This document shows positions 51,588 to 59,893 of a stretch of 64,000 bases of DNA, in pieces; positions within the stretch are counted from its first letter, which is position 1, and every line of letters begins with the position of its first letter. The notes beneath the pieces were generated by a model. The model was not told the DNA's origin. It worked only from the letters and a program-made list of their open reading frames with translations, and searched no databases. The stretch spans positions 2,170,001 to 2,234,000 of the forward strand of contig NZ_CP070326.1 in NCBI RefSeq assembly GCF_016917755.1, given 5' to 3'. Both the position numbers and the translations under genes were made by a program. This stretch comes from Streptomyces noursei (GTDB taxonomy: Bacteria; Actinomycetota; Actinomycetes; Streptomycetales; Streptomycetaceae).

Positions 51588-52208
51588 ATGAGCAGCACAC
51601 GGGACAGCGCAGCGGCGGCCGGCACGCCCCCGCCCGGCAGCACTCAGGAACGGCTCGTCATCAGCACCCAGGAACTCCTGTGGGAGCGCGGCTACGTCGG
51701 CACCAGCCCCAAGGCGATCCTCCAGCACGCGGGGGTGGGCCAGGGCAGCATGTACCACCACTTCGCGGGCAAGTCCGACCTCGCACTGGCGGCGATCCGA
51801 CGCACCGCGGACGACATGCGGGCAGCGGCCGAGGAGATCTTCGCCGCTCCCGGCACGGCGTACGACCGCGTCGCGGCCTATCTGCTGCGCGAGCGGCAGG
51901 TGCTGCGCGGCTGCCCGATCGGACGGATGACGCAGGACCGCGACGTGGTGCAGGACCCCGAACTCCGGGCGCCGCTGGACGAGATGTTCGGCTGGCTCCG
52001 GCACCGGATCGCCGAGGTCCTCACCGAGGGGCAGCGACACGGCGAACTGTCCGACGCCCTCGATCCGGCGACCGTCGCGGCCAGCGTCGCCGCGGTCGTC
52101 CAGGGCGGCTACGTCCTGGCCCGTGCGGCCGAGGACCCCGCACCCTTCGACGCGGCCGTGCACGGCCTGCTCGCGCTGCTGGCCGCGCAGACCACGCCGG
52201 CCCCCTGA
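51588..52208 (+). CDS. TetR-family transcriptional repressor
   Basis: 206 aa. The N-terminal HTH reads LLWERGYVGTSPKAILQHAG and MYHHFAGKSDLALAAI. The ligand domain has GCPIGRMTQDRDV, typical of the TetR_C_16-like group that governs small reductases and hydrolases. The sequence before the start is AT-rich and has partly repeated ACTG(G)TATG motifs, a possible operator. The DUF4865 and phosphotriesterase genes follow in the same direction. Confidence 0.9.
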   Translation: MSSTRDSAAAAGTPPPGSTQERLVISTQELLWERGYVGTSPKAILQHAGVGQGSMYHHFAGKSDLALAAIRRTADDMRAAAEEIFAAPGTAYDRVAAYLLRERQVLRGCPIGRMTQDRDVVQDPELRAPLDEMFGWLRHRIAEVLTEGQRHGELSDALDPATVAASVAAVVQGGYVLARAAEDPAPFDAAVHGLLALLAAQTTPAP

Positions 52209-52234
52209 CCTGCCCTCTCCTCCTTGGAGCCCCC

Positions 52235-52822
52235 ATGCACGCCATGCAGTACAGCGTCACTCTGCCCGCCGACTACGACATGGAGATCATCCGGCACCGG
52301 GTGCGGACCAGGGGCCACCTGCTGGACACCTTCGAGGGCCTCGGCCTGAAGGCCTACGGCATCCGGGAGCGCGGCACCGACGGCTCGCCGGTCAACCAGT
52401 ACGCGCCGTTCTACCTCTGGGCCGACCAGGCGGCGATGAACCGCTTCCTGACGGGCGACGGGTTCCGCGGCGTGATCCGGGACTTCGGGCGACCGGCGGT
52501 CCACAACTGGCAGGGCCTGTACCACCGTCCGGGCCCCGCGGCCGGCCACACCCCCGCCACCTTCACCCGGCGGACCGAACCGCTCCCGGAGAGCGCCGAC
52601 GTGGCGACCGCCATCGAGGACGCACTCGCCACCCACGAGAAACTGGCGGCCGCAGAGGCGGTGCACACCACTGCGCTGGGCCTCGACCCCCACCACTGGG
52701 AACTCGTCCACTTCACCCTCTGGACGGACGCCGCCCCCGAGTCCACGGCCGGCGAGCACTTCCAGGTGCTGCACCTGTCCACGCCGGGCCTCGCACGACT
52801 GGGCGGCGGGCGGCAGTGGTGA
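52235..52822 (+). CDS. DUF4865-family protein
   Basis: 195 aa. MQYSVTLPADYDMEIIRHRV, GLGLKAYGIRER, NQYAPFYLWADQAAMNRFL and VIRDFGRPAVHNW are characteristic of DUF4865. Members are usually next to TetR regulators; no activity is known to me. It overlaps the next gene (GTGA), so the two are coupled. Confidence 0.9.
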   Translation: MHAMQYSVTLPADYDMEIIRHRVRTRGHLLDTFEGLGLKAYGIRERGTDGSPVNQYAPFYLWADQAAMNRFLTGDGFRGVIRDFGRPAVHNWQGLYHRPGPAAGHTPATFTRRTEPLPESADVATAIEDALATHEKLAAAEAVHTTALGLDPHHWELVHFTLWTDAAPESTAGEHFQVLHLSTPGLARLGGGRQW

Positions 52823-53826
52823 CCCCGCGCCCCGCATCCGCCCCCGGCCACCGCACCGCGCCCGCCGGCCCCACCGTCCGCACCGTCCTGGGCGACCTCG
52901 CCCCCGACCGGCTCGGCGTCTGCGACGCGCACGACCACCTCTTCCTGAGCAGCCCCCAGCTGCCGGGCCAGGAGCTGGCCGACGCCGCGGCGGCCGGCGC
53001 CGAACTGCACGCCTTCCGGGCGGCCGGCGGGACGGCCGTGATCCAGTGGACGCCCTACGGCATGGGGCGGCACGCCGCCGAACTCCCGCGGCTGGCACGG
53101 GAGTCGGGAGTGACGATCGTCGCCGCGACCGGCCTGCACCAGGCGGCGCACTACGGCCCCGGGGTCCTGGAAGGACTCCCGGCGGATCCGGCCGCACTGT
53201 TCGTCGCCGAACTGACCGAGGGGATCGGCGCCACGGGCGCCACGGGCGCCACCACCGGCGACGATCCGGAGCCCCCGCCGAGGGCCGGCATGATCAAGGT
53301 GGCCGGCGGCTTCCACGGACTGGACCACCACGCCCGGCGCACCATGACGGCCGCCGCCGAGGCCCACCGGGCGACCGGCGCGGCCATCGGCATCCACCTG
53401 GAGCTGGGCACCGGGGCGCTGGACGTCCTCGACCTGCTCTGCGGCGAACTGGCGGTCCCACCGGACCGGGTGATCCTCGGCCACCTCAACCGCTCGCCCG
53501 ACCCCGCCGTGCACCGGATGGCCGCCGAGGCCGGCGCGTACCTCGCCTTCGACGGACCGTCGCGCGCCAACCACGGCACGGACTGGCGGATGCCGGACGC
53601 GGTGGCAGCACTCTGCGACGCCGGATTCGCCGACCGCATCCTGCTCGGCGGCGACACCACGACGGCCGCCGCCCGCGCGGTCAACGGCGGCCCCGGCATG
53701 CGGTATCTGCTGCGCAGACTCCGACCACGGCTCGAACTCGCCGTGGGGACGGCGGCGGTGACCCGGATGCTCACCACCAATCCGGCCCGGGCGTTTGCGG
53801 CCGAGTGGCCGTGCGGGTCCGCCTGA
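52819..53826 (+). CDS. phosphotriesterase-family metal hydrolase
   Basis: 335 aa with a complete binuclear metal set: CDAHDHLFLS (His-x-His), MIKVAGG (carbamylated Lys), GIHLELGTG (His), ILGHLNRS (His) and ILLGGDTT (Asp). The family includes lactonases, phosphotriesterases and amidohydrolases; the substrate is not readable. The TGA stop lies at the very start of a hairpin repeat element. Confidence 0.9.
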   Translation: MTPRPASAPGHRTAPAGPTVRTVLGDLAPDRLGVCDAHDHLFLSSPQLPGQELADAAAAGAELHAFRAAGGTAVIQWTPYGMGRHAAELPRLARESGVTIVAATGLHQAAHYGPGVLEGLPADPAALFVAELTEGIGATGATGATTGDDPEPPPRAGMIKVAGGFHGLDHHARRTMTAAAEAHRATGAAIGIHLELGTGALDVLDLLCGELAVPPDRVILGHLNRSPDPAVHRMAAEAGAYLAFDGPSRANHGTDWRMPDAVAALCDAGFADRILLGGDTTTAAARAVNGGPGMRYLLRRLRPRLELAVGTAAVTRMLTTNPARAFAAEWPCGSA

Positions 53827-53958
53827 CGGCGGTTGTTTCGTTGTCCGCTGCGCGGGGCTGTCGGGTGCGGTGACGGGTCTGCGGGGGTGGTGTGCAGGAC
53901 TGCTGCGCTTTACGTCCTGCACACCACCCCCGCAGACCCGTCACCTCCCGTGAGTGGG
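53822..53958 (+). repeat. hairpin repeat element, copy A
   Basis: Begins CCTGACGGCGG at the stop codon of the phosphotriesterase gene, then GTTGTCCGCTGCGCGGGGCT, then a perfect 30-bp stem (53870-53899 with 53915-53944) around the 15-nt loop CTGCTGCGCTTTACG, ending CACCTCCCGTGAGTGG. The same element recurs at 54070-54229 (inverted) and 62760-62902. It may act as a terminator; its conservation suggests a dispersed family. Confidence 0.88.
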
Positions 53959-54069
53959 TGGGAAAAACAGGCACGCGGGCGCTAACGCCGGTGGTCCGCT
54001 AACAGTCGCCACTCCACAACGAACCCGCAGAGACCCACCGGCATACGCCCTCACCCACCGTCTCCATGA

Positions 54070-54229
54070 CCACCCACGGGAGGTGCCGGGTCTGCGGGGC
54101 AGGGGTTGACCGGACGTAAAGCGCAGCAGTCCGGACAACCCCTGCCCCGCAGACCCGGCACCGCACCCGAAAAGCCCCGCGCAGCGGACCCGCCCCGCGC
54201 AGCGGACAACGCGACAACCCGCCGTCAGG
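54070..54229 (-). repeat. hairpin repeat element, copy C (inverted)
   Basis: Same order of blocks on the minus strand, starting at the stop codon of the ROK gene. The stem (54083-54114 with 54130-54161, 32 bp, one mismatch) has a different upper arm from copies A and B, but both strands changed together; the 15-nt loop is identical. The block before the stem contains an extra repeat of the GCGCAGCGGAC motif. Confidence 0.86.
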
Positions 54230-55451
54230 CGGCCCCGTCGAGGATGACCAGCGGATCGTCCAGGATCGGCTGCCACGCCAGTTCCGCCGCGCCCACGAGG
54301 CTGTTGTGGTCCAGGCTGCACGGGAGGATGGGGACGCCGCCGCTGCGGCCCCACAGGCTGCGGTCGGCGACCACTGCTCGGAGGCGTTCGGGGTCGGCTT
54401 CGACGAGCGCTCGGTGGAGGCCGCCGAGGATGATGCGGTCGGGGTTGAGGATGTTGACCAGCCCCGCGAGGCCCAGGCCGAGGCGGTCGATGAGCAGGTC
54501 GGCGGCGGCGCGTACGCCCGGGTCGGTGTACTCGTTGCGGAGGAGTTCGCCGGCCTGGTGGAGGAGGGAGACCTCCGGTCCGGGCTCCCGGCCGGCGGCG
54601 ACGAGGAAGGCGAGCGGGTCGGCCTCGACGTCCAGGCAGCCGCGGCTGCCGCAGTGGCAGGGCGTGCCCTCGGGGTGGACGGTGAGGTGACCGACCTCCA
54701 GGGCGAGGCCCGAACTCCCGCTGTGCAGGCGGCCGTCGAGCACCAGGGCCCCGCCGACGCCCCGGTGGCCGGAGGCGACGCACAGCAGGTGGCGGGCGCC
54801 GCGGCCGGCGCCGTGCCGGTGTTCGGCGAGCGCACCGAGGTTGACGTCGTTGCCGGTGAAGCCGATCTTCTCGGTGACGCCGGGGATGCCGGCGTCGGCC
54901 AACGCGCGCAGGAAGAGTTCGCGTACCGGGGCGCCCGAAGGCCAGGCCAGGTGGAGCGGGTTGAGCGCCTCGCCGTCCGGTTCGGCGACCGCGGAGGGCA
55001 CCGCGAGGCCGGCGCCCAGGCAGCGTCGCCCGGTGTCGCGCAGCAGGGCGGCGCCGGCCTCCACCACCTCGGCAAGGACCTGCGCGGGGTCCGCGGGGAT
55101 GATGCCGCAGCTGGGCGTGGTGGCGACGATCCGGCCGCCGAGGCCGACCAGGGCGGCGCGGTACCCGTCGGCGTGGATCTGCGCGGCGAGTACGACCGGG
55201 CCGTTCTCGTTGACCGACAACCGGTGGGAGGGCCGTCCCTGGGAGCCCGCGGAGGCGTGCGGCCGGGAGTCGACGGTGATCAGGCCGAGCGCTTCGAGCT
55301 CGGCGGCCACCGCCCCGGCGGTCGCGCGGGTCACGCCGAGTTCGGTGGTCAGGACGGCACGGGTGGGCGCGCGTCCGGTGTGTACGAGCTCCAGTGCGGG
55401 TCCGAGGGCGCTGCGGCCCCGCTCCAACCTGGTTGTCCGAGTCTGGGTCAC
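54225..55451 (-). CDS. ROK-family transcriptional regulator
   Basis: 408 aa. The N-terminal winged helix (PTRAVLTTELGVTRATAGAV) precedes a ROK kinase-like domain with ALEVGHLTVHP and the zinc motif CHCGSRGCLDVEA. ROK repressors with this layout bind sugars. It diverges from an MFS gene 17 bp away, and AT-rich GCTAAACAAAATACG at 55476-55490 resembles operators of XylR/NagC-type ROK proteins. GTG 55451 is chosen for family register. Confidence 0.9.
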   Translation of the reverse strand: MTQTRTTRLERGRSALGPALELVHTGRAPTRAVLTTELGVTRATAGAVAAELEALGLITVDSRPHASAGSQGRPSHRLSVNENGPVVLAAQIHADGYRAALVGLGGRIVATTPSCGIIPADPAQVLAEVVEAGAALLRDTGRRCLGAGLAVPSAVAEPDGEALNPLHLAWPSGAPVRELFLRALADAGIPGVTEKIGFTGNDVNLGALAEHRHGAGRGARHLLCVASGHRGVGGALVLDGRLHSGSSGLALEVGHLTVHPEGTPCHCGSRGCLDVEADPLAFLVAAGREPGPEVSLLHQAGELLRNEYTDPGVRAAADLLIDRLGLGLAGLVNILNPDRIILGGLHRALVEADPERLRAVVADRSLWGRSGGVPILPCSLDHNSLVGAAELAWQPILDDPLVILDGAA

Positions 55452-55468
55452 GCCTCTATTCTGGCTTT

Positions 55469-56797
55469 GTGCCGACGCTAAACAAAATACGCACGGCCTT
55501 GACCCGCAATCGGGCCCACATCCCCTCCAACCCCTCAAAATCCCCTACGTCACCGCATAGCAGGACAGCGCGCGCCGCCCCGGGACCGGTCGACCCCGGA
55601 TCGACCCGGCTGCGCGCCGCGATCACCGCGTTCTTCGCCATGGACGGCTTCCTCTTCGCCGGCTGGGTCGTCCGGATCCCCGCGATCAAGGCGCAGACCG
55701 GCGCCGGCGCGGGCACGCTGGGCCTGGCGCTGCTGGGCGTCTCGGTCGGGGCGGTGGCGTTCATGATGCTCACCGGGCGGCTGTGCCGACGCTTCGGCAG
55801 TCATGCCGTGACCGTGGCCTCCGGTGCCGCGCTCGCACTGAGCATCCTGCTGCCCCCGCTCGCCCGGTCGGCCACCGCGCTGGGCCTGGTGCTGCTGGTC
55901 TTCGGCGCGGCGTACGGCTCCCTCAACGTCGCCATGAACAGCGCCGCCGTCGAACTGATCGCGACCCTGCGCCGCCCGGTGATGTCCGGCTTCCACGCCG
56001 CCTTCAGCCTGGGCGGGATGGTCGGCGCCGGGCTCGGCGGACTGGTCGCGGCGCACCTCTCGCCCTTCGTCCACCTGCTGGTGCTGGCGGTGTGCGGACT
56101 GCTGGTGACGGCCGTCGCGGGCGTCGCGCTGCTGCGACGGCGTACGGGAGCGGGGACGCCGGCGGCTCCCCCCGAGGAACGCGTCGAGCGGCACTCCCCG
56201 GCGCCCGAGCGGCCGCGGGGATCCAGGATGCCCGGTCGAACCCGCCGGCTCGTGCTCGTCTTCGGTGTGATCGCGCTGTGCACCGCGTACGGCGAGGGTG
56301 CACTGGCCGACTGGGGCGCCCTGCACCTCTCCCAGGACCTGGCCGCCTCACCGGGCCTCGCGGCCGCCGGCTATGCGGTGTTCGCGCTGGCGATGACCGC
56401 CGGGCGGCTCTCCGGGACCGTGCTCGTCGAGCGCTTCGGCGCGGCGCGGGCCCTGGTCGCGGGCGGCGGCACGGCGGCGGCCGGGATGCTGTTGGGGGCG
56501 CTGGCGCCGACCGCGTGGGGCGCCTGCGCCGGATTCGCGGTCGCCGGTCTGGGGCTGGCCAACATCTTCCCGATCGCCATCGCACGGGCCGGGGCGACGG
56601 GCGGCCCGGACGGGGTCGCGGTGGCCTCGACGATCGGCTACGGCGGCATGCTGCTGGGGCCGCCCGCCATCGGCTTCCTGGCCGAGGTGTGGGGCCTGCC
56701 GGTGGCGCTGACCACGGTCGCACTGCTGGCCGCGGTGGCGGCGCTGGTCGCGCATCTGACGCGCGGGGCGCATCGGACCGAGGTCGCACGGCCCTGA
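55469..56797 (+). CDS. MFS transporter
   Basis: 442 aa with 12 membrane helices. AFFAMDGFLFAGWVVRIPAI and RPVMSGFHAAFSLGGMVGAG mark an MFS group often found with ROK or sugar regulators. The GTG 55469 start leaves a 50-residue disordered leader and places the likely operator inside the gene, so the real start may be later (TTG 55499, or nearer the first helix at about 55620). Likely exports or imports a sugar-like compound under control of the divergent ROK protein. Confidence 0.85.
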   Translation: MPTLNKIRTALTRNRAHIPSNPSKSPTSPHSRTARAAPGPVDPGSTRLRAAITAFFAMDGFLFAGWVVRIPAIKAQTGAGAGTLGLALLGVSVGAVAFMMLTGRLCRRFGSHAVTVASGAALALSILLPPLARSATALGLVLLVFGAAYGSLNVAMNSAAVELIATLRRPVMSGFHAAFSLGGMVGAGLGGLVAAHLSPFVHLLVLAVCGLLVTAVAGVALLRRRTGAGTPAAPPEERVERHSPAPERPRGSRMPGRTRRLVLVFGVIALCTAYGEGALADWGALHLSQDLAASPGLAAAGYAVFALAMTAGRLSGTVLVERFGAARALVAGGGTAAAGMLLGALAPTAWGACAGFAVAGLGLANIFPIAIARAGATGGPDGVAVASTIGYGGMLLGPPAIGFLAEVWGLPVALTTVALLAAVAALVAHLTRGAHRTEVARP

Positions 56798-56993
56798 GCC
56801 GGTTTGCGTGTGCGGTCGGGTGACGAAACGTCATCATCCTTAGGGCGACGGGGCGTTGTGGCCGATGTTGTGGCCGACGGCGACGGGCTCGCCCTTTCCG
56901 GTGACGTGTCGGCGGGCTCCACCGCAGGGTGCGCCGGGGCGGCGGGCGGGCCGGGGCGGTGCGTTGTCATTGGTGGCTGGCACACTCGGGGTC

Positions 56994-57749
56994 ATGGAGA
57001 TCACTGAGTTCGTCGAAACGCTGCGACTGGACGGCGGGCTGCTCGCGGACGCCGCCGACGAGGCCGGGCCCGACGCCCCCGTACCGGCGTGCCCCGAGTG
57101 GCGGATGCGCGATCTGGTACTGCACATAGGGCGGGTCCACCGCTGGGCGGCGGGGTTCGTGACCGAGCCCGGGGATCAGCGGATGCCTTTCCCGGAGGCC
57201 CCTGAGCTGTCCGACGACAAGCTGGTGCCGTGGCTGCGCGAGGGGCACCACCACCTCGTCGTGGCGCTGCACACCGCGCCGAAGGACCTGCGGACGTGGG
57301 CGTTCCTGCCCGCGCCGTCCCCGCTGGCCTTCTGGGCGCGCCGGCAGGCCCACGAGACGTCGGTGCACCGGGTCGACGCCCAGCAGGCGGCCGGCGTCCC
57401 GCTCACGCCGCTGCCGGCGCGGTTCGCCGCCGACGGTGTCGACGAGCTCGTGGCGGGCTTCCACGCCGGTGACCGCAGCCGGCTGCGCCCGGACGCGCCT
57501 CGGACGCTGCGGCTGCGCGCCACCGACACCCCCGGCGCGGACTGGACGGTGCACCTCACCCCCGACGCACCGCCGCGCACGGTCCGGACGCCCGACGCGA
57601 CCGAGGCCGGGGCCACCGCCGACTGCACCATCGAGGGCCCGGCCGAGCGGCTGTATCTGACGCTGTGGAACCGCCTCCCCTGGGACGGGCTGACGGTCTC
57701 CGGCGACGCGTCCCTGCGGACGCTGTGGCAGGAGCGGGCGGGCATCTGA
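56994..57749 (+). CDS. maleylpyruvate isomerase/mycothiol-dependent DinB-like protein (TIGR03083 type)
   Basis: 251 aa. CPEWRMRDLVLHIGRVHRWA carries the first metal histidine region, ARRQAHETSVHRVDAQQA the second HxxxxHRxD motif. The C-terminal part has a sterol-carrier-like domain ending in LYLTLWNRLPWDGLTVSGD. Such proteins use mycothiol as cofactor in actinobacteria. Specific substrate unknown. Confidence 0.88.
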   Translation: MEITEFVETLRLDGGLLADAADEAGPDAPVPACPEWRMRDLVLHIGRVHRWAAGFVTEPGDQRMPFPEAPELSDDKLVPWLREGHHHLVVALHTAPKDLRTWAFLPAPSPLAFWARRQAHETSVHRVDAQQAAGVPLTPLPARFAADGVDELVAGFHAGDRSRLRPDAPRTLRLRATDTPGADWTVHLTPDAPPRTVRTPDATEAGATADCTIEGPAERLYLTLWNRLPWDGLTVSGDASLRTLWQERAGI

Positions 57750-57797
57750 CCGATGTCCGACGGGCCGGCCGCGGGTGGCCGGGCGATGAGCGCCCGG

Positions 57798-58463
57798 CTA
57801 CCCGAGCCAGCCCGGGCGCACCAGCCCCGACTCATAGGCCAGTACCACGAGTTGGGCGCGGTCGCGGGCGCCCAGCTTGACCATGGTGCGGCTGACATGC
57901 GTCTTGGCGGTGAGCGGGCTGACCACCAGCCGGCGGGCGATCTCCTCGTTGGAGAGCCCGATGCCCACCAGGGCCATCACCTCCCGCTCGCGTTCGGTGA
58001 GCGCGGCGAGTTCGGCGGCCGGCGCCGGCTGCTTGGAACGGGCCGCGAACTCCGCGATCAGCCGGCGGGTCACCCCCGGCGAGAGCAGCGCGTCGCCGGC
58101 CACCGCCGCGCGCACCGCCCTCAGCAGCTCCTCCGGTTCGGTGTCCTTGACCAGGAAGCCGGAGGCGCCGGAGCGGATCGCCTCGAAGACGTACTCGTCG
58201 AGTTCGAAGGTGGTCAACATGACGACCTTGACGTCCCGCAGTGTCGGGTCCTCGGTGATCCGCCGGGTGGCGGCCAGGCCGTCGACGACCGGCATTCGGA
58301 TGTCCATCAGGACCACGTCCGGCCGGTGCGCGCGGACGGCGGTCAGCGCCTCCTGGCCGTCCGCCGCCTCGCCGACCACCTCGATGTCGGACTGGGCGTT
58401 CAGCAGCGCCTTGAAGCCGGCCCGGACCAACAGCTGGTCGTCGGCGAGCAGTACCCGGATCAC
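57798..58463 (-). CDS. NarL/LuxR-type response regulator
   Basis: 221 aa. The receiver domain has acidic pair DD at 8-9, phospho-Asp 54 in VVLMDIRMPVVDG and Lys in GFLVKDT. The LuxR HTH is LTEREREVMALVGIGLSNEE followed by SPLTAKTHVSR. It overlaps the histidine kinase stop by 4 nt (GTGA), so the pair is co-translated. Confidence 0.94.
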   Translation of the reverse strand: MIRVLLADDQLLVRAGFKALLNAQSDIEVVGEAADGQEALTAVRAHRPDVVLMDIRMPVVDGLAATRRITEDPTLRDVKVVMLTTFELDEYVFEAIRSGASGFLVKDTEPEELLRAVRAAVAGDALLSPGVTRRLIAEFAARSKQPAPAAELAALTEREREVMALVGIGLSNEEIARRLVVSPLTAKTHVSRTMVKLGARDRAQLVVLAYESGLVRPGWLG

Positions 58464-59710
58464 GACTCCTCCTCGATGACGGTGCGGGCCGCGGCGGCGA
58501 GCGGGATGCGGGCCCGGACCCGGAAGCCGCCGTCCGGCCGCGGCCCCGCCTCCACGGTGCCGCCGAGCGCCGCGGCGCGCTCCCGCATCCCGGCCAGCCC
58601 GTTGCCGCCGCCGGTCAGCTCCTTGGTGCCGGCGGTGGCCGGGCCGTCGTCGTCGACCCGGATCTCCAGCGCACCGGGAGCGTAGCGGAGCCGCACCCGG
58701 GCGGTGCGCGAGCCCGAGTGCCGGACGATGTTGGTCAGCGCCTCCTGGACGATCCGGAAGGCCGCGAGGTCGGTGCCGGGCGGCAGGGCCGCGGGGGTGC
58801 CCTCGGTGGTGACGTCCACGGCGAGGCCCGCTCCCCGGGCCTGTTCGGTGAGTTCGGGCAGCCGGTCCAGGCCCGGGGCCGGGGCGCGCGGGGCGTCTCC
58901 CGGGGTGCGCAGGGTGTCGAGGACCTGCCGGACCTCGCCGAGCGCCTCCTTGCTCGCGGCCTTGATGGTGGACAGCGCGGTCCGGGCCTGCTCGGGGTCG
59001 GAGTCCAGCAGCGCCAACCCGACGCCCGCCTGGACGTTGATGACCGAGATGCTGTGCGCGAGGACGTCGTGCAGTTCGCGGGCGATCCGCAGCCGCTCCT
59101 CGTCGGCCCGACGGCGCTCGGCGGCGGCGCGTTCGGCCCGCATCCTGGCCAGTTGCTCGCGGCGCACCCGGGCGAGTTCGGAGGCCGCCAGCACGGCCGC
59201 CACCCAGGCGGTGACGAGCAGTTCCTGGGCCCAGGGCGCCGGTCCGAGGTACGGGGGCAGCCAGCGGTAGAGCCAGTGCGCGACCAGGAGGTGGACCAGC
59301 CACACCCCGCCCACCGCGCACCACGCGACCGCCCGGTACCCGGCGACGATCGCCGCGTAGGCGCCGAGGGCCAGGGTGACGAACACCGGCCCGTACGGGT
59401 AGCCGGCCGCGAAGTAGGCGGCGCAGCAGGCGGCGGTGCCCAGCGCCGTGGCCCGCGGACAGCGGTGCCGGAAGAGCAGCAGCAGGGCGCCGGCGAGGAG
59501 CAGCGCATGGCCGAAGGAGTCGAGCGGGACACGTCCGTGCGGATTGCGGGCGGCGGCGTTGCTGCCGAGGGTGACCAGCAGGGTCACCGCGAGCGTCGAG
59601 CGCCACGGCAGCCGGCCGTCCGCCCGTCTTCCGGGTTGCGGGGCCGCAGCCCACAGCTCCCCCGCCGCGCCGAGGCAGCGCCGCGCCCACGGCGGCCGTG
59701 CGTTGTCCAT
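58460..59710 (-). CDS. sensor histidine kinase, HisKA_3/DesK-like
   Basis: 416 aa. Four to five membrane helices lie within residues 35-175, a coiled stretch rich in Arg/Glu follows, then the phospho-histidine H214 in RIARELHDVLAHSISVINVQ. The C-terminal HATPase has VDDDGPATAG and GGGNGLAGMRERAAALGG. No extracellular sensor domain is evident, so the signal is likely sensed in the membrane. It phosphorylates the regulator encoded next. Confidence 0.93.
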   Translation of the reverse strand: MDNARPPWARRCLGAAGELWAAAPQPGRRADGRLPWRSTLAVTLLVTLGSNAAARNPHGRVPLDSFGHALLLAGALLLLFRHRCPRATALGTAACCAAYFAAGYPYGPVFVTLALGAYAAIVAGYRAVAWCAVGGVWLVHLLVAHWLYRWLPPYLGPAPWAQELLVTAWVAAVLAASELARVRREQLARMRAERAAAERRRADEERLRIARELHDVLAHSISVINVQAGVGLALLDSDPEQARTALSTIKAASKEALGEVRQVLDTLRTPGDAPRAPAPGLDRLPELTEQARGAGLAVDVTTEGTPAALPPGTDLAAFRIVQEALTNIVRHSGSRTARVRLRYAPGALEIRVDDDGPATAGTKELTGGGNGLAGMRERAAALGGTVEAGPRPDGGFRVRARIPLAAAARTVIEEES

Positions 59711-59893
59711 GCCGCAACGCTAGACCGCGGCGGGCGCGGCGGCGTCCGCCCGGCGCGGTGGTCGCGCCTACTCCCGGTGGAGTACCCGGCCGGACGTCAG
59801 GCCACCGGCCCGGACGCCCGGGACGGCGCCCGCGCGGCACTCACGGCGGCGCCGCGCCCCTACGAGGACGGCGGCGCGGCGCCGCCCAACTCC

